A stretch of 64,000 bases of DNA from Caballeronia novacaledonica (GCF_900258035.1 NZ_OGTP01000001.1:496001-560000); one strand, 5' to 3'. Shown: positions 25,102 through 34,565, numbered from the stretch's first letter. Program-made: numbers and translations. The notes: a model not told the origin generated them from the letters alone.

Positions 25102-26571
25102 ATGACTATCGGCGACAGCACGCAACACGACGAAGCAGTACGGCTCGATTCCGCCGCGCTGCGCGAGTTCGTGGATCGCAAATGGAACGACGAGATCGTG
25201 CCCGCGCTGACCGACTACATCGCCGTGCCCGCCAAGAGCCCGATGTTCGACAGCGACTGGGCGCGCCACGGCTTCATCGAGCGCGTGGTCACGGATGCGG
25301 TCGACTGGATCAAAACACAGCCGGTCAAGGGTCTCACGGTCGAAATCGTGCGCCTGCCCGGACGCACGCCGGTCATTTTCTTCGAAACGCCCGCCACGCG
25401 CGGCGGCAGCACCGAAACGGTCGTGCTGTACGGCCATCTGGACAAGCAGCCGGAGTTCGAAGGCTGGCGCAGCGACCTCGGCCCGTGGACGCCGAAGCTC
25501 GAAGACGACAAGCTCTACGGACGCGGCGGCGCCGACGACGGCTACGCCACCTACGCCAGCATTACCGCGCTCGCGGCGCTGGATGCGCAGGGCGTCGAGC
25601 GGCCGCGCTGCGTGGGCATCATCGAGACGTGCGAGGAATCGGGCAGCTACGACCTTCTGCCTTACATCGACGCGTTGCGCGTCCGGCTTGGCGACGTCGG
25701 TCTCGTGATCTGTCTCGATTCCGGCGCGGGCAATTACGATCAGCTCTGGCTCACGACGTCGCTGCGCGGTCTCGTCGCCGGCGATCTCGAAGTGCAGGTG
25801 CTGGACGAGGGCATCCACTCGGGCGGCTACGGCGGCATCGCGCCATCGACGTTTCGCATCATGCGACAACTGTTCGAGCGTCTCGAAGACGCCAGCAACG
25901 GCAATCTGCTGCCAGAGGGCTTTCATTGCCCGATTCCGATGCTGCGCCGCCGCGAAGCCGAAATGACCGCGCGTATCCTCGGTGACGATGTCTGGAAGAA
26001 GCTGCCGTGGAGTTGCGGCGCGGACGGCGGCAGCGTCCTGCCGACGACGACCGATCCACGCGAAGCGCTCCTCAATTCCACGTGGCGTCCGTCGCTCACG
26101 GTGACGGGCGCGTCGGGATTGCCGCCGCTTGCCGACGCGGGCAATGTGCTCGCGCCGCGCACCGCGTTCAAGCTGTCGCTTCGTTTGCCGCCGCTCGTCG
26201 ACGCCGCTTCTGCGGTCGTGCAGTTGCAGCGCCTGCTCGAAAGGGATCCGCCTTACAACGCCAAGGTGACGTTCAAGCCGGAAGCGGGCGCCGCGACGGG
26301 CTGGAATGCGCCGGACCTCGCGCCGTGGCTGCGTTCGTCGCTGAACGAAGCGTCGAAACGCCATTTCGGCGCGGATGTCGCGTACATCGGGCAGGGCGGC
26401 ACGATTCCGCTGATGAACACGCTCAAGGAAGGATTCCCGCGCTCGCAGTTCATGGTGTGCGGCGTGCTCGGCCCGAAATCGAACGCGCACGGCCCGAACG
26501 AGTTCCTGCACGTTCCGTATGCGAAGAAGCTGACGGCGTCGGTCGCGGAGGTGATTGCGGCGGCGCCTTGA
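25102..26571 (+). CDS. M20-family dinuclear metallopeptidase
   Basis: A 489-residue cytoplasmic zinc peptidase of the M20 dipeptidase/CNDP type. Metal and catalytic residues appear in order: VLYGHLDKQPEF (His, catalytic Asp), GRGGADDGYA (bridging Asp), ETCEESGS (Glu pair), CLDSG (Asp), and NAHGPNEFLHV near the C-terminus (His). The lid/dimerisation domain is inserted at about 225-370. It probably cleaves dipeptides or N-acyl amino acids, which would fit the acylase upstream, though each gene appears separately transcribed. Confidence 0.88.
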   Translation: MTIGDSTQHDEAVRLDSAALREFVDRKWNDEIVPALTDYIAVPAKSPMFDSDWARHGFIERVVTDAVDWIKTQPVKGLTVEIVRLPGRTPVIFFETPATRGGSTETVVLYGHLDKQPEFEGWRSDLGPWTPKLEDDKLYGRGGADDGYATYASITALAALDAQGVERPRCVGIIETCEESGSYDLLPYIDALRVRLGDVGLVICLDSGAGNYDQLWLTTSLRGLVAGDLEVQVLDEGIHSGGYGGIAPSTFRIMRQLFERLEDASNGNLLPEGFHCPIPMLRRREAEMTARILGDDVWKKLPWSCGADGGSVLPTTTDPREALLNSTWRPSLTVTGASGLPPLADAGNVLAPRTAFKLSLRLPPLVDAASAVVQLQRLLERDPPYNAKVTFKPEAGAATGWNAPDLAPWLRSSLNEASKRHFGADVAYIGQGGTIPLMNTLKEGFPRSQFMVCGVLGPKSNAHGPNEFLHVPYAKKLTASVAEVIAAAP

Positions 26572-26601
26572 TCGACGCTCGGCGTTTCGGTCTTGCGAAA
26601 G

Positions 26602-26624
26602 GCCCGGTTCGTCCGGGCTTTTTT
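26602..26624 (+). terminator. Intrinsic terminator after the M20 peptidase gene
   Basis: GCCCGG/CCGGGC stem with loop TTCGT is followed by six T residues. Confidence 0.85.
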
Positions 26625-26653
26625 GCGTCCGTTTTCAGCGATTTTGTAAAACG

Positions 26654-26670
26654 AACTGGTAAGGCCAGTT
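26654..26670. promoter_or_regulatory. PdhR/LldR-like operator upstream of the Ldh2 gene
   Basis: AACTGGTAAGGCCAGTT has perfect AACTGG/CCAGTT arms with a five-base centre. It resembles the AATTGGT-N3-ACCAATT operators of the PdhR/LldR GntR regulators. It lies about 80 bases ahead of the dehydrogenase start. A 14/17 match sits just after that gene. Confidence 0.5.
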
Positions 26671-26750
26671 GATCGTCTGTAAAGTGATAAGCCCGCGCGT
26701 GCCGGAAAAATCGGACGCGCGAGCCATCAACTACGGAGACGAGTGTCGCA

Positions 26751-27860
26751 ATGAATGCATCCCCCACGTCCAGCCCTTCCGCCACCGAACAGCGCATCGC
26801 CGCCGACACGCTGCACGCCTATGTCCGCGCGATCTGGGAATCAGCCGGCAGCGCGCCGCGCGAGGCGGAACTGGTTGCGGATCATCTCGTGATGGCGAAT
26901 CTGTCGGGTCACGATTCGCACGGCGTCGGGATGATCCCGCGCTACGTCGCGTCGCTCGGCGAGGGGCAGTTGAAGCTCAACACGCACGCCGAAATCGTGC
27001 GCGATGCGGGCGCGGTGCTGACCATCGACGGCCGCAAGGGTTTCGGGCAAGTCGTCGCGTATGAAGCGATGGAGCACGGCATCGAACGCGCGAAAAAGCT
27101 CGGCGTTTGCGCAGTGGGCCTGCGCAATGCGCATCACATCGGGCGCATCGGCCACTGGGCGGAGCAGTGCGCGAAGGCGGGACTCGTGTCGTTCCATTTC
27201 GTGAACGTCGCGGGCGATCCGCTCGTCGCGCCGTTCGGCGGCATCGACCGGCGTTTCGGCACGAATCCGTTCTGCGCGGCCTATCCGCGCGACGGCAAGA
27301 GCCCGCTCGTGCTCGACTTCGCGACGGCCGGCATCGCGTACGGCAAGACGCGGGTCGCGTACAACAAGGGCGTGAAGGTTGCGCCGGGCATGCTGCTCGA
27401 TCACGAAGGCCGGCCGACCATCGAGCCGAAGGTCATGCACGAGGAGCCGTTCGGCTCGCTCACGGCGTTCGGGCTGCACAAGGGTTCGGGGCTCGCCGCG
27501 CTGTGCGAGATTTTCGGCGGGGCGCTCTCGGGCGGCTATACGACGCACGAGGACACGCTGGAGAAATCGAGCGCGATCATCAACTGCATGACCTCGGTGA
27601 TCGTCGATCCGAACGCCTTCGATGCGCCCGCCGCGCAAGCCGAGGCCGAAGCGTTCCTCGAATGGATGAAGGCTTCGCCGCGCGCGGAAGGCGTCGGCGC
27701 GATCCATGCGCCGGGTGAGCCGGAAGAAGCGCGTCGCGCGGACCGCACGGCGAACGGCATCGCAATCGATCCGACGACGTGGAAGCAGATTCGCGATTCG
27801 GCGGCGACTTCGGGCATGCCGGAAGCGGAAATCGAGAAGTTTGCGGCTGCGCTGAAGTAA
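26751..27860 (+). CDS. Malate/L-lactate dehydrogenase (Ldh2) family oxidoreductase
   Basis: A 369-residue NAD(P)-dependent oxidoreductase of the Ldh2 family (malate, L-sulfolactate, ureidoglycolate and delta-1-piperideine-2-carboxylate enzymes). Family motifs are SGHDSHGVGMIPRYV, the HHIGRIGHWAEQCA block with the catalytic His, NPFCAAYP, VLDFATAGIAYGK and GSGLAALCEIFGGALSGG. The precise 2-hydroxyacid substrate is not evident. Flanking PdhR/LldR-like palindromes suggest control by a GntR-family regulator encoded elsewhere. Confidence 0.88.
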   Translation: MNASPTSSPSATEQRIAADTLHAYVRAIWESAGSAPREAELVADHLVMANLSGHDSHGVGMIPRYVASLGEGQLKLNTHAEIVRDAGAVLTIDGRKGFGQVVAYEAMEHGIERAKKLGVCAVGLRNAHHIGRIGHWAEQCAKAGLVSFHFVNVAGDPLVAPFGGIDRRFGTNPFCAAYPRDGKSPLVLDFATAGIAYGKTRVAYNKGVKVAPGMLLDHEGRPTIEPKVMHEEPFGSLTAFGLHKGSGLAALCEIFGGALSGGYTTHEDTLEKSSAIINCMTSVIVDPNAFDAPAAQAEAEAFLEWMKASPRAEGVGAIHAPGEPEEARRADRTANGIAIDPTTWKQIRDSAATSGMPEAEIEKFAAALK

Positions 27861-27883
27861 AGCCCGAGGCCGTCTGCGCGGCA

Positions 27884-27900
27884 AATTGGTCAAGCCAGTT
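27884..27900. promoter_or_regulatory. Second PdhR/LldR-like operator, downstream of the Ldh2 gene
   Basis: AATTGGTCAAGCCAGTT differs at three of 17 positions from the upstream copy at 26654-26670. It lies in the 57-bp gap between two convergent genes, an unusual place for an operator; looping between the two sites is possible. Confidence 0.4.
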
Positions 27901-27917
27901 CGCCGCGCTGTCCGCGA

Positions 27918-28814
27918 TCACACGGCCATTTCCTTCTCGATCCATTCGATGACGGATGTGCGTTTCGGCTGCCAGCCGAGCATCTCGCGCGTGCGCTTGC
28001 TCCGCACCCGGCTGTTCGAGCCGAGTCCGTACGACGCCATTTCATAGCCCCATTCCTTGATCGCGTCTTCGAGCGGCCAGTCTTCCGGGCCGCGCAATTC
28101 GAGCGCGCGCGCCATCGCGGTGGTCATGTCGCGAAACTGCGCTTCGCCGCTTTCGACGAAGTAAAACGTGCCCGCCGGCGATTTTTCGAGCGCGAGCCGA
28201 TAGATCTCGACGACATCGTCGATATGCACGTTCGACCAGATGTTCAACCCGCGTCCCACGTGACGCACGATGCCGCTCTTCTTCGCCTGACGCTCCAGAC
28301 GCGGCAACTGTACGCTCGCTGCGTTCGGCACGGCGCCGTGACCGTAGATCAGCGTGTTGCAAAGCACGGCCGAGCGCACGCCACGATTGGCGGCATCGAG
28401 CACGAGTCTGTCGATCGCGACGCGCGGCGCCTTGTCGGGCGTCGGCTCGGGCAGGTCGTCCTCGGTAAAAATGTCGTCCGATGCCTCGCCGCCTGACGCA
28501 TCGCCGACGATGCTCGATCCGCTCGTGTGCAGGAACGGCTTGTTCGTGTCTTCGAGCGCGCCGATCAGCGCCTCGACCGCCTCGCGGTGATCGCTGCTCG
28601 CGGCGTTGATGACCGCGTCGGCGGCACGTGCTTCGGCGGCCAGCAGGTCCGTGTCCTCCAGACTGCCGATCACCGGTTCGATGTTCAGGCGCTTCAGATC
28701 GTCGGCCTGTTCCGCGCGTCGGATGAGCCCGCGCACGCGATGGCCGTCACGCGCGAGTCCCGCCGCGATCGACCCGCCGATGAAACCGCCCGCGCCCGTG
28801 ATGAAGATGTTCAT
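27918..28814 (-). CDS. NAD(P)-dependent epimerase/dehydratase family protein
   Basis: A 298-residue extended short-chain dehydrogenase-like protein. The nucleotide-binding motif ITGAGGFIGGSIA is at the N-terminus, and SGSSIVGD lies where the catalytic Ser strand is expected. The canonical YxxxK is not obvious (the corresponding region reads APRVAIDRLVL), so it may be an atypical member that only binds NAD(P). The C-terminal part carries WSNVHIDDVVEIYRLALE. The start at 28814 has GGAG upstream. It is divergent from the ridA-like gene. Confidence 0.82.
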   Translation of the reverse strand: MNIFITGAGGFIGGSIAAGLARDGHRVRGLIRRAEQADDLKRLNIEPVIGSLEDTDLLAAEARAADAVINAASSDHREAVEALIGALEDTNKPFLHTSGSSIVGDASGGEASDDIFTEDDLPEPTPDKAPRVAIDRLVLDAANRGVRSAVLCNTLIYGHGAVPNAASVQLPRLERQAKKSGIVRHVGRGLNIWSNVHIDDVVEIYRLALEKSPAGTFYFVESGEAQFRDMTTAMARALELRGPEDWPLEDAIKEWGYEMASYGLGSNSRVRSKRTREMLGWQPKRTSVIEWIEKEMAV

Positions 28815-28943
28815 GTTCGTGCTCCGTTGAATGTTCAAGCTACGACGAGCACAGAATGAGCCGCGCCGAGTTTCGCAAGAACGGTGATAGTCTCGAATGA
28901 AACTCGACTCCACCAACTGCGCTTCACTCGACCCGAACCGACG

Positions 28944-29336
28944 ATGCCACCGATCGAAACCATCAACGCTCCCGGCCTGCCGATTCCGGCGGGACACTAC
29001 AGCCACGCGACGCGCGCCGGCAATCTCGTCTGCGTGTCCGGCCAGTTGCCGGTTCGTACGGACGGCACGCATACCGGCGACCTGCCGTTCGAGGCGCAGG
29101 CCGAACAGACGCTGTCCAATCTGCGCACCGTGCTCGAAGCGGCGGGCGCGAGTCTCGCCGATTGCATCGAAGTGACCGTGTATCTCGTCGGCGTCGAACA
29201 CTGGAAGGCGTTCAACGAGATCTACGCGCGCCACTTCGGCGCGTGGAAGCCGGCGCGCGCCGTCGTGCCTGTCGGCGCGCTGCATTACGGCTATTTGCTG
29301 GAAATCTCCGCGCGGGCGTGGATCGAGCGCGGCTAG
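28944..29336 (+). CDS. RidA family protein
   Basis: A 130-residue protein of the RidA/YjgF family. Sequence blocks are GLPIPAGHYSHATRAGNLVCVSGQ, ADCIEVTVYLVGVEHW and PARAVVPVGALHYGYLLEI, with the conserved carboxylate-binding Arg in PARAVV. RidA proteins form trimers and hydrolyse reactive enamine/imine intermediates from PLP enzymes. The ATG at 28944 lacks a clear Shine-Dalgarno site; the upstream in-frame ATG at 28884 would add non-conserved residues. It ends three bases before the convergent phosphatase gene stop. Confidence 0.88.
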   Translation: MPPIETINAPGLPIPAGHYSHATRAGNLVCVSGQLPVRTDGTHTGDLPFEAQAEQTLSNLRTVLEAAGASLADCIEVTVYLVGVEHWKAFNEIYARHFGAWKPARAVVPVGALHYGYLLEISARAWIERG

Positions 29337-29339
29337 CCG

Positions 29340-31037
29340 TTACGCGAGGTCCAGCGATTTCGTCAGATCGCCGAGCGGCGCCTGGCCGTTCGCGGCGAAC
29401 GCGCGATCACGCGCGGCCACGCCGTCGAGCGGCGTCAGGTCGTGCACGCGCGAGATGAAGCGCAGGATCGAGTTGGTGTCGTAGACGGTGTGATCGACGT
29501 AACCCTGCTTCGCGAACGGCGAGATCACGAGGGCCGGAATGCGCGAGCCCGGCCCCCAGCGATCGCCCTTCGGCGGCGAGACGTGGTCCCACCAGCCGCC
29601 GTTTTCGTCGACGGTGACGATCACCACCGTGTTTTCCCACTGCGGCCCGCGCCGGATGTGCTCGATCACGTTCGAGATATGCCTGTCGCCCGAAGCGACA
29701 TCCGCATAACCCGCGTGCATGTTCAGATTGCCTTGCGGCTTGTAGAACGCGACGGCGGGCAGGCGGCCCGCGTCGATGTCGGCGAGCAGCTTGTTCGTCG
29801 TTGGGTCGTCGCCCAGACCTGCATCGCGCAAATGCTGGGCGCGCGCTGCTGTGCCCGGTGCGAAGTTCGCGAAGTAATTGAACGGTTGATGGTGGTACTG
29901 GAAATCCGGCACCGCGCCGGTGTCGCGATGCTCCAGCGCGTATTGCCAGGCGCCGCTGTACCACGCCCAGTCGATATTCTTGTCCGACAAGCGGTCACCG
30001 ATGGTCGCGTACGTCTGCGGCGGCAACACCAGCGTGTTCGACCGGTCCGCGTATTGCGGATCGCCACCTTGCGGAGGCGGCACGTTGCTCGGCTGATAAG
30101 GCGGAAACATGGTGTTGACCGCGTAGCCATCGGCGGTGAGGGCGCCGTCGCGCACGAACTTCGGCGGGCCTTCGAGTGCGGACTTCGGTGAATCGGGCGC
30201 GAGTTTGAGCCGCGAGCCCGTGGGATCGTCGCCTTCGACGACCGCAAGCAGCTTCGCTGCCGGGCTGCCTTTCACGTCCGGATAAAAGGGCGCCTGCGCG
30301 GAGATCAGGAAAATATGGTTCAGCCACGAGCCGCCGAACGCCGACATGAAAAAGTTGTCGCAGAGCGTGTATTGCTGCGCGAGCCCCCACAACTTGAGCG
30401 TCTCGGGCGAGTTCTGGTAATGGCCCATCACGAGTCCGCCCGAATCGCCCCACGCCGCGAACTGATTATTCCGGCCAGCGTTGATCTGCATCTGGTTTTG
30501 ATAGAACCGGTGCACGAGATCCCGCGTGATGACGGAATTGGGAAGCGGCGCGCCGCTCGCGTCCACGATCTGGAAGGGCGCGTTGCGCAGATCGCTGATT
30601 TGCTTCTCCGAGATGGCAAAGCGCTTGCCGCCGACTTCCTGCGCCTGCGGCACGAGCCCGCCCCAGATTTTCGGCAGGGTGGGCATGGGCGTAAGACCGT
30701 CGCGATCGAGCTGTGTGTAATGCGATGCGGGCACGGCCGAGAGCGGATATTGCACGCCCGGATAGTTGCCGTAGAGATTCGTGAAACTGCGATTCTCCGC
30801 GTAGATCACGACGATGTGCTGAACCTTCGCCGCGAGCGTGCGGTCGAGTGCGATGTCGGCTGCGGTTTTCGGAGGAGACGGCTTGTTTTCGAACAGATTG
30901 CACCCGCCGAGCGACAGCCCTGCGAGACCTACCCCAGCCGCAAGCAGCCGCCGCCGCGCGGGGTCCGCCGGCGCGTCGCCGGCTGGCGTGTCGATGCTGG
31001 AGGGAAGCTCGTGCTGCGGATGGTCCTTCTCACTCAT
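29340..31037 (-). CDS. AcpA-type acid phosphatase / phosphoesterase
   Basis: A 565-residue exported phosphoesterase of the phospholipase C/AcpA superfamily. An arginine-rich signal (ARRRLLAAGVGLAGLSLGGC) looks like a Tat-type leader with a lipobox Cys. Motifs include IVVIYAENRSFTNLYGNYPG near the N-terminus and VIVTVDENGGWWDHVSPPKGDRWGPG near the C-terminus, holding metal and catalytic residues. It hydrolyses phosphate esters in the periplasm or outside. GAGGAG upstream supports the start at 31037. Confidence 0.86.
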   Translation of the reverse strand: MSEKDHPQHELPSSIDTPAGDAPADPARRRLLAAGVGLAGLSLGGCNLFENKPSPPKTAADIALDRTLAAKVQHIVVIYAENRSFTNLYGNYPGVQYPLSAVPASHYTQLDRDGLTPMPTLPKIWGGLVPQAQEVGGKRFAISEKQISDLRNAPFQIVDASGAPLPNSVITRDLVHRFYQNQMQINAGRNNQFAAWGDSGGLVMGHYQNSPETLKLWGLAQQYTLCDNFFMSAFGGSWLNHIFLISAQAPFYPDVKGSPAAKLLAVVEGDDPTGSRLKLAPDSPKSALEGPPKFVRDGALTADGYAVNTMFPPYQPSNVPPPQGGDPQYADRSNTLVLPPQTYATIGDRLSDKNIDWAWYSGAWQYALEHRDTGAVPDFQYHHQPFNYFANFAPGTAARAQHLRDAGLGDDPTTNKLLADIDAGRLPAVAFYKPQGNLNMHAGYADVASGDRHISNVIEHIRRGPQWENTVVIVTVDENGGWWDHVSPPKGDRWGPGSRIPALVISPFAKQGYVDHTVYDTNSILRFISRVHDLTPLDGVAARDRAFAANGQAPLGDLTKSLDLA

Positions 31038-31224
31038 CGCCTGACTCCTCGTGTAGATGCGACACACGTCCGATGACGCGCGCCTGCATTATCGACGCCG
31101 AAAGATGACGCGCCCATTACCCGGCGCCCGGTCTGGCCGCTATGCGACTCGCGGCTCGACTGAGCGGGAATAATGCCGCATTGCAATGCTGTGCGAAACC
31201 CGGCCAAACGACATAGGAGAAACA

Positions 31225-31290
31225 ATGGAATGTCGCGCGAATCGGCCTATGTCTTTCGGCCGACTGGAAAGCGTGAACGAGCGTGACTAA
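31225..31290 (+). CDS. Candidate 21-residue small ORF with strong ribosome site
   Basis: MECRANRPMSFGRLESVNERD follows an AGGAG site spaced six bases from the ATG. Upstream at 31178-31189 lies the perfect palindrome GCATTGCAATGC. No homology or domain is recognised. It could be a true small protein, a leader peptide, or the start of a decayed gene; it ends two bases before the convergent TauE gene. Confidence 0.3.
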   Translation: MECRANRPMSFGRLESVNERD

Positions 31291-31292
31291 CA

Positions 31293-32087
31293 TCAACTGA
31301 ACAAGAGCTTTACTCCGACGAGAACGAGCGTCGCGGCGAGCACGTGGCGCAGCAGCGCTTCCGGCGCCCGGGAGGACAGCGTGCTGCCGATGGCAATGCC
31401 CGGAATCGAGCCCACGAGGAGCGAGACGAGCAAGCCCCAGTCGACGGAGCCGAGCATCCAGTGGCCGGCGCCGGCAATCAGCGTGAGCGGCACCGCGTGG
31501 GCCACGTCGGAGCCGACGATGCGCACCGTCGCGAGACGCGGATACAGCAGAAGCAACACCGTCACGCCGATCGCGCCCGCGCCCACGGACGTGATCGAAA
31601 CCAGCACGCCGAGAATCGCGCCGGTCAGAACGGTCCAGGCGGCGGTGCGCACCGGTTGCTCGGTTCGACCCTGTCCCTTCTTGTATGCGAGGCGCGCGAG
31701 TTGCGGCCGGAAGATGAGCGAAATGGCGGTGATGAGGAGCGCCGTGCCGAGTATCAACTGGATGAGCCGCGCGGTGCCGGGCGATTCAATCCCGTGCGAG
31801 TGCAGGAAGTACAGTGTGATGGCCGCCGCCGGCACGCTGCCTGCGGCGAGACGGCCGGTGATGCGCCAGTCGACCGAACCTTTGAGGCCGTGCACGAGCG
31901 TGCCGGCGGTTTTGGTCGCGGCCGCGTACAGCAGGTCGGTGCCGACGGCGGTCGCCGGGTGTATGCCGAACAGCAGCACGAGCAGCGGCGTCATCAGAGA
32001 GCCGCCGCCCACGCCCGTCAGGCCGACGAGGAAGCCCACCGCGAGCCCTGAGGCAGAATAAAGTAAGTCGATATGCGGAAATGACAT
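31293..32087 (-). CDS. TauE/SafE-family sulfite exporter-like permease
   Basis: A 264-residue inner-membrane protein with about eight hydrophobic helices. The TauE/SafE repeats are visible: AVGFLVGLTGVGGGSLMTPLLV in the first half and ILGVLVSITSVGAGAIGVTVL in the second. Family members move sulfite, sulfoacetate or similar anions. No sulfur-metabolism genes are adjacent, so the substrate is open. The start MSFPHIDLLYSASG at 32087 is preferred to an upstream ATG because the hydrophobic region begins soon after it. Confidence 0.85.
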   Translation of the reverse strand: MSFPHIDLLYSASGLAVGFLVGLTGVGGGSLMTPLLVLLFGIHPATAVGTDLLYAAATKTAGTLVHGLKGSVDWRITGRLAAGSVPAAAITLYFLHSHGIESPGTARLIQLILGTALLITAISLIFRPQLARLAYKKGQGRTEQPVRTAAWTVLTGAILGVLVSITSVGAGAIGVTVLLLLYPRLATVRIVGSDVAHAVPLTLIAGAGHWMLGSVDWGLLVSLLVGSIPGIAIGSTLSSRAPEALLRHVLAATLVLVGVKLLFS

Positions 32088-32264
32088 TGCGCGCGGAGAA
32101 CCCGTCAGCCGTGGTTGGGTCGAAAAACCGTCGATGATAGCGGGTAAGCGGCTCACTTGCTGCATGAGCCAACGCTCGACCGGGCGACTGCGACATGCCG
32201 GGAGCGTCGGGCGCGTTCCGGAAACGGTTCAGAAAACCCTTCAGATTACTTTCAGGAAGGTGCA

Positions 32265-34517
32265 ATGAAAACACAGGAACAGTCGCAAGAGCAGCAACAG
32301 CAGCAACAAGCGCAGGAGTCGCGGCCCAGGCTCGCGGACGAAGCGTTCATTCCGACCGAGCACGCCAACATGGCGAGCGAACGCCAGTTCGTGCTGAAGT
32401 CGGGGAATACATTCGCCGTCTACGATGCGAACGGCGACATCCGGGGCGGCGACGACGGTCTGTTCGTCAACGACACGCGCGTGCTCTCGGAACTCGTGCT
32501 GACGTTCGGCGGGCGGGCGCCGTCGCTGCTTTCCGGCAGCGTATCGAGCGACAACGCCGTTTTTACGGCGCATCTGACCAACCGCCCGCTGCCGCCTATC
32601 GGCGGGGCGCGTACGCCGGAAGGCGTGATCCACGTCGAGCGCAAGCGGGTGCTGTCGGGACACGTGCTGCACGAAAGCATCGTGCTGACGAACTACGGCA
32701 CGGAGCCGTCCACCGTGCCGCTTTCGATTTCCTTCAAGGCGGACTTTCTCGACATGTTCGAGGTGCGCGGCGCGAAACGCGGCAAGCGCGGCGCCTTGCG
32801 GCCGCCGGCAATCGAGAACGGCGAAGTCGTGCTGCGCTATATCGGCCTGGACGAAGTCGAGCGCACGGCGCGCATCCAGTTCACGCCCGCGCCGGACGTG
32901 CTGTCGCCCACGCGCGCGGACTACGCGTTGCACATTCAGTCGGAGACGGCGATTTCCGTGTATTTGTCGGTGACGGCGGTGACGCATGCGCTCTCGGACG
33001 CGAGCGAGGAAAGCAAGCGCAACGCCGCCGAAGCCGCCGAATGCGCGCCCGAGTCGGGCCGCCCCGCGATTCGCGAGGCGCTCGTCGAAGCGCATCGCCG
33101 CATGCGCGACCGGCGCCGCGCGAGCGCGCGCGTGCGTTCGAGCAATCCGCTTTTCAGCGAATGGATCGACCGTTCGCTCGCCGATCTCGGCCTGCTCACC
33201 ACCGATCTCGAAACCGGCCCGTATCCCTACGCCGGCATTCCGTGGTTTTCGACGGCATTCGGCCGCGACGCGATCATCACGTCGCTGCAAATGCTGTGGC
33301 TGCACCCGACACTTGCGCGCGGCGTGCTGCGTTTCCTCGCCGCGCATCAGGCGCGCGAAGACTCGGCGTTCCGCGACGCCGAAATCGGCAAGATCATGCA
33401 CGAGACGCGCAAGAGCGAGATGGCCGCGACCGGCGAGGTGCCGTTCGCGCTGTACTACGGTGGCGTGGACAGCACGCCGCTCTTCATCGTGCTCGCGGGC
33501 GCTTATGCCGAGCGCACCGGCGACACCGCGCTCATCGACGAAATCTGGCCGGCGCTGCAACTCGCGGCGCAATGGGTCGCGCGCCATTGCGAAAAGAATC
33601 CGCACGGCCTGCTCGACTATCAGCGGGCGTCGGAGCACGGCCTTGCCAATCAAGGCTGGAAGGACAGCCAGGATTCCGTGTTCCACGCGGACGGGAAATT
33701 TCCGGTCGGCCCGATCTCGCTCGTGGAAGTGCAAGGCTATGCGTCGACGGCTTTCTCCACGATGGCGCGGCTCGCCCGCGAGCGCGGCGAAGACGAGAGT
33801 GCATCCGACTACGAACGCCGCGCGAATCACATTCGCGAACGCGTCGAGGAAATGTACTGGATGCCGGAGATGGACTTCTACGGCATCGCGCTCGACGGCA
33901 AAGGCGAACTGTGCCGCGTGCTGTCGTCGAATGCGGGGCATCTGCTCGCGTTCGAACTCGTCGATCGCAAGCGCGGCGAGGCCGTCGCGCGTCAGCTCGA
34001 ATCGACACTCTTTCACACGGGCTGGGGCGTGCGCACGCTGGCGGCGGGGCAGCCGCGCTTCAATCCGATGTCGTATCACAACGGGTCCGTATGGCCGCAC
34101 GACACGGCGTTGTGCGCACGCGGTCTCGCGCGTTACGGCGACCGCAGCGCGACGGTGGGCTTGTTGCAATCGTTGTTCGAAGCGGCCGTCACGTTCGACA
34201 TGCGTCTGCCGGAGCTGTTCTGCGGATTCACGCGTCAGCGCGGCGAACGGCCGATCGCTTATCCCGTCGCCTGTTTGCCTCAGGCGTGGGCGGCGGGCGC
34301 GCCTTTCATGGTTCTGGAAGCGTGTCTGGGCGTGACCGTCGATGCCGTCAACGATGAAGTGCGCATCGACCGGCCTGCATTGCCCGAAGGTATCGACTGG
34401 CTGGAAATCGGCGATCTGCGTCTCGGCGACAAGACCGCGACGATCACGTTCCGCCGCGTCGGCGGGCAGGTGATTCCGTCGGTGGAAGGGGATGTGCGAG
34501 TGGTCGCGGTGCTTTGA
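32265..34517 (+). CDS. Amylo-alpha-1,6-glucosidase / glycogen debranching-type glycosidase
   Basis: A 750-residue cytoplasmic protein. A Gln-rich N-terminal tail precedes an N-terminal debranching-enzyme domain (about 30-290) with GGDDGLFVNDTRVLSEL, then an alpha/alpha-barrel glycosidase domain (about 300-735). That domain has YPYAGIPWFSTAFGRDAIIT, GLANQGWKDSQDS and YHNGSVWPHDTAL, typical of the MGH1/GH63-like C-terminal part. It probably hydrolyses alpha-glucosidic links in storage or stress glucans. AGGAAGG lies before the ATG. Confidence 0.86.
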   Translation: MKTQEQSQEQQQQQQAQESRPRLADEAFIPTEHANMASERQFVLKSGNTFAVYDANGDIRGGDDGLFVNDTRVLSELVLTFGGRAPSLLSGSVSSDNAVFTAHLTNRPLPPIGGARTPEGVIHVERKRVLSGHVLHESIVLTNYGTEPSTVPLSISFKADFLDMFEVRGAKRGKRGALRPPAIENGEVVLRYIGLDEVERTARIQFTPAPDVLSPTRADYALHIQSETAISVYLSVTAVTHALSDASEESKRNAAEAAECAPESGRPAIREALVEAHRRMRDRRRASARVRSSNPLFSEWIDRSLADLGLLTTDLETGPYPYAGIPWFSTAFGRDAIITSLQMLWLHPTLARGVLRFLAAHQAREDSAFRDAEIGKIMHETRKSEMAATGEVPFALYYGGVDSTPLFIVLAGAYAERTGDTALIDEIWPALQLAAQWVARHCEKNPHGLLDYQRASEHGLANQGWKDSQDSVFHADGKFPVGPISLVEVQGYASTAFSTMARLARERGEDESASDYERRANHIRERVEEMYWMPEMDFYGIALDGKGELCRVLSSNAGHLLAFELVDRKRGEAVARQLESTLFHTGWGVRTLAAGQPRFNPMSYHNGSVWPHDTALCARGLARYGDRSATVGLLQSLFEAAVTFDMRLPELFCGFTRQRGERPIAYPVACLPQAWAAGAPFMVLEACLGVTVDAVNDEVRIDRPALPEGIDWLEIGDLRLGDKTATITFRRVGGQVIPSVEGDVRVVAVL

Positions 34518-34526
34518 TGCGGGGAG

Positions 34527-34553
34527 CGCACAGCGCCATGGCGGCGCTGTGCG
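34527..34553. terminator. Hairpin between convergent debranching and pobA genes
   Basis: A perfect 11-bp stem CGCACAGCGCC/GGCGCTGTGCG with loop ATGGC (34527-34553) lies between two gene ends. T-runs are absent, so efficiency is uncertain. Confidence 0.5.
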
Positions 34554-34565
34554 TGCGATGCGCGT

